Assembly (NCBI RefSeq): GCF_001904745.1
Contig: NZ_MRCD01000054.1
Span: 1 to 52,072 of the forward strand
Origin: Calothrix sp. HK-06
GTDB taxonomy: Bacteria; Cyanobacteriota; Cyanobacteriia; Cyanobacteriales; Nostocaceae
Length of the DNA: 52,072 nt
Direction of reading: 5' to 3'
Shown: positions 26,436 to 35,923 of the stretch, one piece after another
Layout: every line of letters begins with the position of its first letter
Position numbering within the stretch: the first letter of the stretch is position 1
Position numbers and translations under genes: made by a program
The notes under the pieces: model-generated
Seen by the model: the letters and a program-made list of their open reading frames with translations, nothing else
Told to the model about the DNA's origin: nothing
Database searches by the model: none

Positions 26436-26610
26436 AATGCTCAAAACCTAAGCTGGATAAGGATTTTAGAACTTGAGAAGCAAATATTTTCAAAAATGTA
26501 GGTCGAGGGTTGCATAAACAAGTTGGAATCTCAGTAGTAGGAAGTAGGAACCCAAATACATCCATGAGGCTCCTCCAGAGAGCTTTTAAAGCACTTTTGG
26601 GTCAGTTTAT
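26436..26610 (+). promoter_or_regulatory. Shared upstream segment facing the TPR gene (copy 4)
   Basis: The plus strand here repeats the precursor upstream segment: aatgctcaaaacc, ggataagg, the AT-rich core, gggttgcataaacaag and cagtagtaggaagtagg, in order. It is followed by ccagagag and tttgggtcagttt, which resemble hairpin sequences near the precursors. It ends about 37 bp before the TPR start. Either a precursor gene was lost here and left its control region, or the TPR gene is under the same control. Confidence 0.65.
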
Positions 26611-26646
26611 TTCTAGCATCCTTTAACCTTATTCTTAACTATTGTC

Positions 26647-27924
26647 ATGAAATTTTATTCTTTAAAAACAACCATTGCCGCATTAAGCATCTTCGCTTCT
26701 CTATCTTCTACCGCAGCTATCGCAAATAGTCCTAAAGTACTACCTACATTTGCTACAAACGTTGCAGAGCAATTACCCGCAGAACAAGTTAATTTCCAAT
26801 TATCCTCATTTGAAGCTGATAACGCGGAATTTTATTTGAAACGAGGTAACACTCGGTATGAACAAAAAAACTATAAAGAAGCGATACAAGATTATAACCA
26901 AGCAATAAAGATTAATCCTAACTACGTCCAAGCATACTTCCAACGTGGTATTACCCTACGTACCATTGGCAATTTTCAGCAAAGTATTGCAGATTTTACT
27001 ACTATGCTGAGTATTAATCCAAACAATGCTCAAGCTTATCTGAATCGGGGCGTTAGCTACTATAATTGGGGAAAAGCTCAAAAAGCGATAGCGGATTTTA
27101 ACCTAGCTCTGCAAATTGAACCTGATAATGCCCAAGCTTACCGCAATCGGGGTGTTGCTCGCACTTCCCAAAAAGACTTAGAAGGCGCCATTTCCGATTT
27201 CAACCTAGCTCTGCAAATTAATTTCAATTATGCCGAAGCTTATCTCGGACGGGGTATTGCTCGGAGAACTATGGGAGACAGAACAGGAGCAATTTCCGAT
27301 TTCAACCTAGCTCTGCAAATTGAACCTAATAATGCTCAAATTTATCGCAATCGGGGTGTTGCTCGCGCGGCTTTAAAAGATAGCAAGGGAGCTATTGCTG
27401 ATTTCAACCAAGCTTTACGAATTAGCCCTAATTATGCTGAAGCTTATCTCAACCGGGGCATTGTTCGCAGAATGTTAGGAGATTCATCAGGCGCCCTGGC
27501 GGATTTTAACATTGCTTTGCGAATTGAACCCAATAACGCTCAAGTTTACCGCAATCAGGGTATTGCTTACCTTCGCCAAAAACAATATCAAAATGCAATC
27601 GCTAGTTTCCAAACTGCCCTGCGAATTAACCCCAAATATGCCGAAGCTTATCTAAACCAAGGTGTTGCTCGCCGCAGTCAAGGAGACTTGAAAGGAAGTA
27701 TAGTTAATTTCAATCAAGCTGTGCGAATTAACCCCAGATATGCTGAAGCCTACCAACTTCGCGCTACTACTCGCGAATTCTTGGGAGACAAAAAAGGCGC
27801 TAGAGCTGATTTGCAAATAGCAGCAGAACTATTTTTGCAGCAAAATAAAATTCAATCTTATCAGCAAGCTCTCAAAGCAATCGACCAAATCACAATCGCT
27901 CTCTTGGACAAACCATACTTCTAA
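26647..27924 (+). CDS. Exported tetratricopeptide-repeat protein
   Basis: A 425-residue protein with a signal peptide (about 1-26, ending AAIA) and about ten 34-residue TPR units from residue 55 onward (for example AEAYLNRGIVRRMLGDSSGA and NAQAYRNRGVARTSQKDLEG). The repeats alternate between NPNYAEAY and EPNNAQ types, so they arose by duplication of pairs. It is probably a periplasmic scaffold for protein contacts. It lies divergent from the locus 3 precursor, behind a copy of the same upstream segment. A hairpin (ggtggg-cagta-cccacc, 27937-27953) follows the stop. Confidence 0.88.
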   Translation: MKFYSLKTTIAALSIFASLSSTAAIANSPKVLPTFATNVAEQLPAEQVNFQLSSFEADNAEFYLKRGNTRYEQKNYKEAIQDYNQAIKINPNYVQAYFQRGITLRTIGNFQQSIADFTTMLSINPNNAQAYLNRGVSYYNWGKAQKAIADFNLALQIEPDNAQAYRNRGVARTSQKDLEGAISDFNLALQINFNYAEAYLGRGIARRTMGDRTGAISDFNLALQIEPNNAQIYRNRGVARAALKDSKGAIADFNQALRISPNYAEAYLNRGIVRRMLGDSSGALADFNIALRIEPNNAQVYRNQGIAYLRQKQYQNAIASFQTALRINPKYAEAYLNQGVARRSQGDLKGSIVNFNQAVRINPRYAEAYQLRATTREFLGDKKGARADLQIAAELFLQQNKIQSYQQALKAIDQITIALLDKPYF

Positions 27925-28151
27925 GTGCAGCTGTAAGGTGGGCAGTACCCACCCCTACCCTTATTAAAAAATTGTGTAAAATAAGAGACAAGGTACTAAA
28001 TTGATATATTTTAATTAAAAGTATAAATTATAACATTTTATTTATAAACGTTTGTATACGCCATTCCTCAAGATAATTATTAGATTACAAACTATTAGAG
28101 ATTCTATAAGCGTTAGCTTTTTAAGCAAAATTATCATATTTTACTCAAACA

Positions 28152-29492
28152 ATGGATTTTATTACTACAACAGTTTTAGAATATTTACTCAGTAGTTTAT
28201 GGCTTAGTACTAGTGTCAGCTTAGTTACTGCACTAGTCGTCGGCGCTATTGTTGGTGTAATTACGCGGATAATTGCGCGTCGGCAAAAAGCATTAAAAAA
28301 GAACATTCTCGCGGCAATTACAGGCGCCTATATTGGCTCGCTCTTGGGAATGCTTCTAGTTACTATTCACATGTATTCCCTCCGCAATAGTGGACCATAT
28401 GCAGGAATAATTTTACTTATCGTTATTCCAATTTATTTGTTAGGTGGCTCTATACCAGGTGCAATAGCAGGAGTTAGGATTGGGCAAAGTAAGTCAATCA
28501 AATTTAAGAGCAGAAAGGCACTAATTGCTATTGGTACTGCTTACAGCATTATAGTTCTTGCCTGCATTGTAATTGTAGAGAAGCCACCACTTCCCCAATT
28601 TATAAGAGCTAACGCGCAAGAACAATCAAAATCTCTGATTGGTACTTTTATTGGTCACGCAGATAATATAAATTCCCTTGCTTTCACTCCTGATGGTCAA
28701 ACTCTCATTAGCAGTGGTCACGACCAAACTATCCGTTTTTGGGACATCAAAAATTGGAAGCTATTAAAGACAATTAGAGTACAAAATCAGATTCGCGATA
28801 TAGCTATTAGCCCTGATGGGCAAACTTTGGTAGGAAGCGGTTTATATTTAGATATTTGGCAACTAAAGCCCATCAAACAAGTCAGGCGACTAACAGGTGA
28901 AGGCATTTGTAGCCAGGTTACTATTAGTCGAAGCGGAGAATTTGTAGCTTGTATTACAGGTTACGAATCCCCTCAAAAAGAAATTACGATTTGGCGCCTG
29001 AAGACAGGGGAGGAGGTAAAAACCTTGAAAGAGGAAAGCCAATATGGATTTTTTAACAACATAGCTATCAGTCCTGACGAGAAAACTTTAGTTAGTAGTG
29101 GTAATGGAGTTGTCAAAATTTGGGAATTCCCCACTGGCAAAATTTTAAAAGTAGTCAAGATGGATGAGACTGTTGACGCTCTAACAATACATCCATCAAG
29201 CAAAACATTTATCACCCTTGGTTCTAATATCGAAATTAGGCAAATTGACCAAGGTACATTAGTTAGAAAATTACCAAGCATTCAAAGTGAAGGACATTTA
29301 GCACTCAGTCCAGATGGAAAAATCTTGGCTAGTTTGTATACAAATAAAATCCTGAACTTCTGGGAAGCTAGTACAGGCAAGCAATTACAATCCTGGCGAG
29401 ATGTAGGAGATAGAACAATTGCTATCAGTCCTGACAATCGAATTATTGCCACAGATTTAGGTAAAGCTATTAAAATTTGGTGGCTACCATAA
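28152..29492 (+). CDS. Membrane-anchored WD40 repeat protein
   Basis: A 446-residue protein with about four membrane segments in the first 145 residues (LVTALVVGAIVGVI; ILAAITGAYIGSLLGMLL; GIILLIVIPIYLLGG; IGTAYSIIVLACIVIV), followed by a seven-bladed WD40-like propeller. The best unit is IGHADNINSLAFTPDGQTL with IRFWD; later units keep AISPD and IWxL signatures. Such proteins serve as interaction platforms; no catalytic domain is attached. It stands alone between the TPR gene and the kinase gene. Confidence 0.85.
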   Translation: MDFITTTVLEYLLSSLWLSTSVSLVTALVVGAIVGVITRIIARRQKALKKNILAAITGAYIGSLLGMLLVTIHMYSLRNSGPYAGIILLIVIPIYLLGGSIPGAIAGVRIGQSKSIKFKSRKALIAIGTAYSIIVLACIVIVEKPPLPQFIRANAQEQSKSLIGTFIGHADNINSLAFTPDGQTLISSGHDQTIRFWDIKNWKLLKTIRVQNQIRDIAISPDGQTLVGSGLYLDIWQLKPIKQVRRLTGEGICSQVTISRSGEFVACITGYESPQKEITIWRLKTGEEVKTLKEESQYGFFNNIAISPDEKTLVSSGNGVVKIWEFPTGKILKVVKMDETVDALTIHPSSKTFITLGSNIEIRQIDQGTLVRKLPSIQSEGHLALSPDGKILASLYTNKILNFWEASTGKQLQSWRDVGDRTIAISPDNRIIATDLGKAIKIWWLP

Positions 29493-29538
29493 ATATAAGT
29501 TTTGAATATAAGATCAATCATTTGTTCAAATTCACATT

Positions 29539-29567
29539 GTAGAGACGCGATTAAATCGCGTCTCTAC
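29539..29567. repeat. Perfect inverted repeat (gtagagacgcgatt)
   Basis: Arms of 14 bp (29539-29552 and 29554-29567) around a single A. This gtagagacgcgatt type of palindrome is a common dispersed repeat in cyanobacterial genomes. It may also terminate the WD40 gene. Confidence 0.75.
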
Positions 29568-29635
29568 GTGATCTGGGATGACGAAAACCGGAAAAGATTT
29601 TCGTCATACAATTTACCAAGCATTTAAAAGCGCTG

Positions 29636-29801
29636 GATTGACCATTGTTCCGCTAGCCCCTGCCGTTTTTAGTACAAGCGCTGGCGCCAGTTCGAGTAAA
29701 GCTCCCCACTGTGGAAAGGGTATTTGTAGACGAGGAAATACTAAATCGCGATTTCCCAGTGGTTCTAACAAATTTTCTGCCTGAGTAGTAGGTAGTCCAG
29801 G
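29636..29801 (-). pseudogene. Fragment of a DUF1822 gene
   Basis: The minus strand encodes TQAENLLEPLGNRDLVFPRL followed by QIPFPQWGALLE, almost the same as residues 205-240 of the DUF1822 protein at 35924, and the DNA match extends over about 165 bp with a 6-base gap. The frame shifts after the match (WRQRLYEKRQG is garbled here). It is a duplicated, broken fragment and lies just upstream of the hybrid kinase gene, which starts 110 bp further on. Confidence 0.8.
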
Positions 29802-29911
29802 ACCCGCCTGCATGTCAATATAAATCTTAATGTATGTATTAGTTTTCCCTATGTTAATAATGAGCCGATACAAGGGAACAATAGACTGGCAACTTAAGCA
29901 AACCTTATGAT

Positions 29912-32900
29912 ATGAAGATTTTTACAGAAATCACCGGGTACAAAGTGAGCAGCCTGTTGTATAAAGGTTCCCGCACTTTGATATATCGAGGACTAAGAGA
30001 AGCTGACCAAAAACCTGTGGTTATTAAGTTACTTAATAACGCCTATCCCACTTTAAATGAATTGGTTAAATTTCGTAATCAATATACTATTAGCAAAAAT
30101 CTAGAAATACCGGAAGTTGTTCAAGTATATAGCTTAGAATCCTATCAAAATGGTTATGCATTAGTAATGGAAGATTTTGGAGGTATTTCACTGCACGACT
30201 ATACCAAGAAAAATACTTTTGATTTATTGCAGTTTTTGATTATAGCAGTAAAGCTAAGTGATATTTTAGATAAGCTCCACCGCAACAAAGTTATTCATAA
30301 AGATATTAAGCCTGCAAATATTCTTATTAATCCTGAGACAAAGCAAATTAAACTTGCTGACTTTAGTATTGCATCTTTATTACTCAAAGAGACCCAAGAA
30401 ATTATACATCCTAATGTTTTAGAAGGCACATTAGCTTATGTATCACCAGAGCAAACTGGGAGAATGAATAGAGGGATTGATTATCGCACTGATTTTTATA
30501 GTTTAGGCGTCAGTTTTTATGAATTATTAACAGGAAAATTACCATTTATTAGTGATGATGCAATGGAATTAGTACATTGTCACATTGCTCGCCATCCTGT
30601 ACCTGTTCATAGTTTACAACCAGAAATACCGGAAGCTTTATCAAATATTGTTGCGAAGTTAATGGCAAAAAATGCCGAAAATCGTTATCAAACCGCTTTG
30701 GGATTGAAAACAGATTTAGAGACTTGTTTACATCAGTTAAAAGAAACAGGAATAATAAGAGAATTTGCTATTGCCCAGCAAGATATGTGCAATAGGTTTA
30801 TAATTCCAGAAAAATTATATGGAAGAGAGCAAGAAGTCAATTCTTTACTTAGCGCTTTTCAAAGAGTTAGTCAAGGCGCCACAGAGTTATTGTTAGTTGC
30901 GGGTTCTTCTGGCATTGGTAAAACTGCGGTTGTGAATGAGGTTCATAAACCAATTGTTGCACAACGCGGTTATTTTATAAAGGGTAAATATGACCAGTTT
31001 CAGCGTAATATTCCGCTTTTTGCTTTTGTCCAAGCATTTCAAGATTTAATGGGGCAGTTACTTAGTGAAAGCGACGAACAGTTGAAGCAATGGAAACATC
31101 AAATTATTAGCGCAGTCGGTGAAAATGGTCAAGTACTTATTGAAGTTATCCCAGAGTTAGAGCGCATTATTGGCGAGCAGCCACCTGTACCTTATCTATC
31201 AGCAAGTTCAGTGCAAAATCGCTTTAATTTATTATTCCAAAAGTTTACACAAGTTTTTTGTAGTCCAGAACATCCATTGGTAATTTTCTTAGATGATTTG
31301 CAATGGGCTGATGCTACATCACTAAAATTATTACAATTATTGATGAGTGATGCCAAACACTTATTGATTATAGGCGCCTATAGAAATAATGAAGTATCTT
31401 CCACCCATCCATTCATATTGGCAGTAGATGAAATACAAAAAAAAGGGGCAACTATCGGTACAATTACTCTCCAGCCACTTGGTCGAAAGGACGTGAACCA
31501 ATTGATTACCGATACGCTAAATTGTAACCAAGATATTTCTCGACCACTTGAAGAACTAGTGTATCAAAAAACACAAGGTAATCCCTTTTTTGCATCACAA
31601 TTTATTAAAGCTTTACATGCCGACGGATTGATTACTTTTAATTGCAAAAATTGGTGTTGGCAGTGTGACATGGCTCGGGTACGTGTGTCGGCACTGACTG
31701 ATGATATAGTCGAGTTTATGGCAAGGCAATTACAGAAGCTGCCTGCTGAAACACAGCATATTTTAAAGTTTGCTGCTTGTATTGGAGCGCAGTTTGATTT
31801 AATGACTTTAGCTACCGTTTTAGAAAAATCTTTAGCCACTACCGCAGCACAGTTATGGAAAGGTTTACTGGAAGGTTTTGTCATACCAAAGAGCGAAACT
31901 TATAAGTTTTTCCAAAGCAGCGAAGTTTCTTTTGTAGATGTAAAAGGAGATTTGTGTACAAGCTATCGCTTTCTTCACGACAGAGTACAACAAGCTGCCT
32001 ATTTACTGATTCCAAAGCATCAAAGACAAATTGTTCATCTACACGTAGGGCAATTAATTCTCCAAAATACATCATCCACAGAATTAGACGAAAAACTTTT
32101 TGATATTGCCAATCATTTAAATATCGGCGCCAAATCCTTAGTTCATGCCCAATCCGAGCGCGTTAAAATAGCAGAACTCAATCTGCTAGCTGGACAAAAG
32201 GCGAAGCTTTCAACAGCTTATGAGGTTGGAGTAAAATATTTAACAGCAGGTGTAGAACTGTTAAACAGTAATTGGGATAATAATTATGATTTAATGTTAT
32301 CCCTTCATAAAGCATTAATTGAGTGCGCCTATTTAGCGGCACAATTTACACTAGCAGAAAGTTACGCTCGAACTGCAATTGCAAAAGCTAAATCGCACTT
32401 AGATCAAGCTTCTATCAATGTGATTCGCCTTGTACATTACCAAAATAGCGCAGCTTATGAGAAAGCAATACACATTGGCTTAGACAGTCTTCAATTATTT
32501 GGGTTGGAATTACCTGTTACACCAGACCGAGATACTATTCAGCTAGCTGCACAGGAAGCTTCAACCAGCTTAGGTGAGCGCAAAATTGAAGATTTAATCT
32601 CCGTGCCAATGCTTGAAAAGCCAGAACATCTTATCTTAGTCGAATTATTGGTCAATTTAATTCCACCAACGTATATTGCTAATCAATCGCTTATGGTGCT
32701 GGTTATTCTCAAAATGACTACACTTTGCTTGAAATATGGCAATACACAGCTTTCTAGCTTTGTTTATATTTGGTACGGAACCGTTCTTTGTGCAATTTTT
32801 GGTGAATACTGTAGAGGCGAGCAATTTGGAACATTAGGACTCAAATTTTATGAACAGTCTAATAATCTCGCACTCAAAGGGCGCCTTTATATGTCTTTTG

Positions 32901-35362
32901 CCAATTTTATCAGCCATTGGCGCCGACCAATAATTCAAAATCTGGAACTGCCTCATATTGCATACCAAGCAGCGCTGGAAGCTGGTGATTTCTCTTGGTG
33001 TCACCACAGCGCACTATTCAGCTTTTGGCAACATTTTATCTCATCTAAAAGCTTAGATGAATTAGCAAATGATTATAACCGATATATTAGCTTTGCTCAG
33101 AAGAGTGAATTAACAGCAGCTAAGGCTTTAGAATTACAAAACAAAATACTAATAAATTTGCAGGCTACTAGCTCAAGTTATGAAAATTTAAATTCTCAGC
33201 AATTCGATGAAGCATCTGCATTACATCTATTTGAAGAAAGTCGTTATGACTATGGCGCCTGCACTTACTACTTTGCAAAAGCATTTTTATTCTTTTGTGC
33301 AGCTAATTATGCCGATGCCTATCAGATGGGATTAGAAGTCGAGAAATATCTGGGTACGCTTTACAGTCAGTTTCAAATCACTCTACATTACTTTTACCAA
33401 TCCCTCAACCTTGTCCACCTTTATGCCACGGCAACCGAACAAGAAAAACAACAATACTACAATAAATTACAAGAATACAAAACAAAACTTAAAACTTGGG
33501 CTGATAACTGTCCAGAAAATTTTTCTGCACAATATTATCTACTCGAAGCAGAATTATTCCAAATTGAAAAAGATGCGTGGAACGCAAGTAAGTCGTATGA
33601 TTTGGCAATTGAGATAGCGCGTAAAAACGGTTTAACTTATTTTGTTCTATTAAGTAACGAACTAGCTGCTCAGTTTTATTTCAATTGGAATAAACCTCAG
33701 ATTGCTCAAGCTTATTTAATGGATGCCTACTACGGCTACGCATGTTGGGGCGCCAAGAGTAAAGTTCTAGACCTGGAACAACGCTACCCCCAATTACTCG
33801 ATGCTATCGTGCAAAATTATCCAATAGATTTCAAAAGAAAGCTTACAATTGCTAACAATAACTTTACTACCCAAACTAGTAGTTCAAAACCCTGTATCCT
33901 GTCTGATAGCGCTACCTCTATTGCCCTTGACCTAGAAACCATTATTAAAGGTTGCCAAGCATTAAGTAGTGAAATTGAGCAGGATAAACTACTTGCAACC
34001 TTATTGAAACTTGTCATTACTAATGCAGGCGCCGACAAGTGTGCTTTTGTTCGCGTCGAAGCATCACAACTAATAGTAGAAGCTATTTCTTATATTGAAA
34101 TTACAGATAATATAGCGTTTGTGATGCCTGGAGTATTGCTCGATAACTGCATTGAGCTACCAATTCGTTTGGTTACTTTAGTAAAGCGCTGTTTGCAACC
34201 GGCGATAATTAGTAATGCTAATAATCATCCACTGTTAGGCGCCGACCCCTATATATTGTATCAGCGCCCTAAGAGTATGTTGTGTATGCCTATTCAAAGA
34301 AAAGACAAACTGCTAGGGTTGTTGTATCTAGAGAACCGCGAAACTGAAAGTGTATTTACTCAAGATCGTCTGTCCATTCTCAACCTCTTATGTTCGCAAG
34401 CTGCAATTTCACTGGAGAATGCCTTACTTTACAAAACCCTAGAGGAGAAGGTGGCTCAAAGAACAGGGGAGTTACATGAAAAAAACACATCTCTCCAGCA
34501 AACATTAGCAGAACTTCAACAGACCCAAATTCAACTTATTCAATCTGAGAAAATGTCAAGTTTGGGGCACTTGGTAGCAGGTATTGCCCATGAAATTAAT
34601 AATCCTGTTAGCTTTATTCATGGGAATCTCAAGTATATTTCCGAATACACCGAACACGTATTAGGCTTACTACAACTTTATCAAAAATATTATACGGAGC
34701 CAGTAGCAGAAATTCAAAGTCAAATTGAAGCAATTGATTTAGATTTTTTACGAGAAGATTTACATAAAATTTTGAGTTCAATTAACATCGGTTCAGAGCG
34801 CATTCGAGATATAATCAAATCTTTACGCATCTTCTCACGTTTAGATGAAGCGGAATATAAAACCGTAGATATTCATCAAGGACTGGATAGCACTTTAATG
34901 ATTTTAGAAAATCGTATTACAGCTAAATCCAAATATCCTGGGATAGAAATAATCAAAGAATATGGAGAACTACCACCTGTTGAATGCTATGCAGGACAAC
35001 TAAACCAAGTTTTTATGCATATTTTAGTTAATGCCATTGATGCTTTGGAAGAAAGAAATAAACAGTGTCACTTGACAGATATTATAGAAAATCCTAGCAA
35101 GATATATATTTCTACTTCTTTTATAAAGCAAGAAAATAATGTAATAATCACAATTAAAGATAATGGGAATGGAATACCAGAAAATGTTCAAAAGCTTATT
35201 TTTAACCCATTTTTTACTACTAAAGAAGTTGGTAAAGGCAGAGGTTTAGGAATGGCAATTAGCTATGAAATTATTACAAATCAACATAAGGGAAGTTTAA
35301 AATGTATTTCTCACCCTGGAAATGGCGCCTGCTTTGAAATAAAAATACCTACTGCACAATGA
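29912..35362 (+). CDS. Hybrid Ser/Thr kinase - AAA ATPase - GAF - histidine kinase
   Basis: A 1816-residue signalling protein. Residues 10-270 form a Ser/Thr kinase: K39, H129/D131 in HKDIKPANIL, D150 in ADFSIAS (DFS rather than DFG) and GTLAYVSPEQTGRMNRG. Residues about 300-560 form an ATPase with Walker A GSSGIGKT near 331 and FLDDLQWAD as Walker B. A long TPR-like helical middle follows to about 1320. A GAF domain lies at about 1345-1510. The C terminus is a histidine kinase: H1560 in AGIAHEINNPVSF, N-box ILVNAIDALEE, G-boxes DNGNGIP and GRGLGMAISYEI. This architecture is widespread in filamentous cyanobacteria. No receiver gene is nearby. Confidence 0.93.
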   Translation: MKIFTEITGYKVSSLLYKGSRTLIYRGLREADQKPVVIKLLNNAYPTLNELVKFRNQYTISKNLEIPEVVQVYSLESYQNGYALVMEDFGGISLHDYTKKNTFDLLQFLIIAVKLSDILDKLHRNKVIHKDIKPANILINPETKQIKLADFSIASLLLKETQEIIHPNVLEGTLAYVSPEQTGRMNRGIDYRTDFYSLGVSFYELLTGKLPFISDDAMELVHCHIARHPVPVHSLQPEIPEALSNIVAKLMAKNAENRYQTALGLKTDLETCLHQLKETGIIREFAIAQQDMCNRFIIPEKLYGREQEVNSLLSAFQRVSQGATELLLVAGSSGIGKTAVVNEVHKPIVAQRGYFIKGKYDQFQRNIPLFAFVQAFQDLMGQLLSESDEQLKQWKHQIISAVGENGQVLIEVIPELERIIGEQPPVPYLSASSVQNRFNLLFQKFTQVFCSPEHPLVIFLDDLQWADATSLKLLQLLMSDAKHLLIIGAYRNNEVSSTHPFILAVDEIQKKGATIGTITLQPLGRKDVNQLITDTLNCNQDISRPLEELVYQKTQGNPFFASQFIKALHADGLITFNCKNWCWQCDMARVRVSALTDDIVEFMARQLQKLPAETQHILKFAACIGAQFDLMTLATVLEKSLATTAAQLWKGLLEGFVIPKSETYKFFQSSEVSFVDVKGDLCTSYRFLHDRVQQAAYLLIPKHQRQIVHLHVGQLILQNTSSTELDEKLFDIANHLNIGAKSLVHAQSERVKIAELNLLAGQKAKLSTAYEVGVKYLTAGVELLNSNWDNNYDLMLSLHKALIECAYLAAQFTLAESYARTAIAKAKSHLDQASINVIRLVHYQNSAAYEKAIHIGLDSLQLFGLELPVTPDRDTIQLAAQEASTSLGERKIEDLISVPMLEKPEHLILVELLVNLIPPTYIANQSLMVLVILKMTTLCLKYGNTQLSSFVYIWYGTVLCAIFGEYCRGEQFGTLGLKFYEQSNNLALKGRLYMSFANFISHWRRPIIQNLELPHIAYQAALEAGDFSWCHHSALFSFWQHFISSKSLDELANDYNRYISFAQKSELTAAKALELQNKILINLQATSSSYENLNSQQFDEASALHLFEESRYDYGACTYYFAKAFLFFCAANYADAYQMGLEVEKYLGTLYSQFQITLHYFYQSLNLVHLYATATEQEKQQYYNKLQEYKTKLKTWADNCPENFSAQYYLLEAELFQIEKDAWNASKSYDLAIEIARKNGLTYFVLLSNELAAQFYFNWNKPQIAQAYLMDAYYGYACWGAKSKVLDLEQRYPQLLDAIVQNYPIDFKRKLTIANNNFTTQTSSSKPCILSDSATSIALDLETIIKGCQALSSEIEQDKLLATLLKLVITNAGADKCAFVRVEASQLIVEAISYIEITDNIAFVMPGVLLDNCIELPIRLVTLVKRCLQPAIISNANNHPLLGADPYILYQRPKSMLCMPIQRKDKLLGLLYLENRETESVFTQDRLSILNLLCSQAAISLENALLYKTLEEKVAQRTGELHEKNTSLQQTLAELQQTQIQLIQSEKMSSLGHLVAGIAHEINNPVSFIHGNLKYISEYTEHVLGLLQLYQKYYTEPVAEIQSQIEAIDLDFLREDLHKILSSINIGSERIRDIIKSLRIFSRLDEAEYKTVDIHQGLDSTLMILENRITAKSKYPGIEIIKEYGELPPVECYAGQLNQVFMHILVNAIDALEERNKQCHLTDIIENPSKIYISTSFIKQENNVIITIKDNGNGIPENVQKLIFNPFFTTKEVGKGRGLGMAISYEIITNQHKGSLKCISHPGNGACFEIKIPTAQ

Positions 35363-35542
35363 TTGGTCTTACCTTATATTTGCCAACAGGATTTCTCAAA
35401 CAAGTGATATTGTTTGGCTAACTTAGCACTCTCTTGGATGGATCAGATTTTATAACCTTTGCAGAAAAAGAATCCCCGGCCATAAATTTATGGCGGGGAG
35501 TTTGTTACAGACTGGAAAGATAGCTTTGCAGCAAGACCTTGG

Positions 35543-35713
35543 ATGGTTCTACTAGAACCTAGTACGGACAATAATTTAGTGAAAATTTCTGCTGTTGATA
35601 CTTTTCAAATACGCTCGGTTTCCGAAACTAGATTAATCAGAAAGCTAGGAGAAGTATCTGAATCGGAAATGTTACTAATTGCTCAGGCGTTAGCGCTTGT
35701 TTTAAGCCTTTGA
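35543..35713 (+). pseudogene. C-terminal fragment of a MazF/PemK-like toxin
   Basis: A 56-codon frame containing VDTFQIRSVSETRLIRKLGE followed by VSESEMLLIAQALALVLSL, which matches the end of MazF/PemK ribonuclease toxins. The N-terminal half, which carries the RNA-binding and catalytic Arg, is not in frame. About 140 bp upstream SDIVWLT can be read and may be the decayed N terminus. No antitoxin gene was found. Function is most likely lost. Confidence 0.55.
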
Positions 35714-35811
35714 ATATTAATTTTACCTTAATTATTTCATATGGCGTTAACTGCTCCATTTTGTCATCCTTCGCGCCTATCTAAGAGTTGCTAGAGCAAG
35801 CATTTTAAGCG

Positions 35812-35905
35812 CCAATTCGTTTATACAATTCTAAACTCAAATTTTTGAAAATATTTTATTTTAAAGCCTCTCCCCGACACGGGGAGAGGTTTGGAGAGGG
35901 GTTTT
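35812..35905. repeat. Leader-segment fragment joined to a palindromic repeat
   Basis: At 35812-35858 the sequence matches part of the precursor upstream segment (cgccaa, tttata, ctaaactca, atttttgaaaatattt in order). It runs directly into a cctctccccg palindrome at 35858-35904, the same type as at 15154-15226. No precursor gene accompanies it. The rest of 35363-35923 holds only the toxin fragment. Confidence 0.55.
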
Positions 35906-35923
35906 ACGTATATTTTTAGACTT

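Noticed and set aside
29578-29784. Plus-strand frame of 68 codons
   Set aside because: It is the antisense of the DUF1822 fragment; the minus-strand reading matches a known family and the plus-strand one does not.
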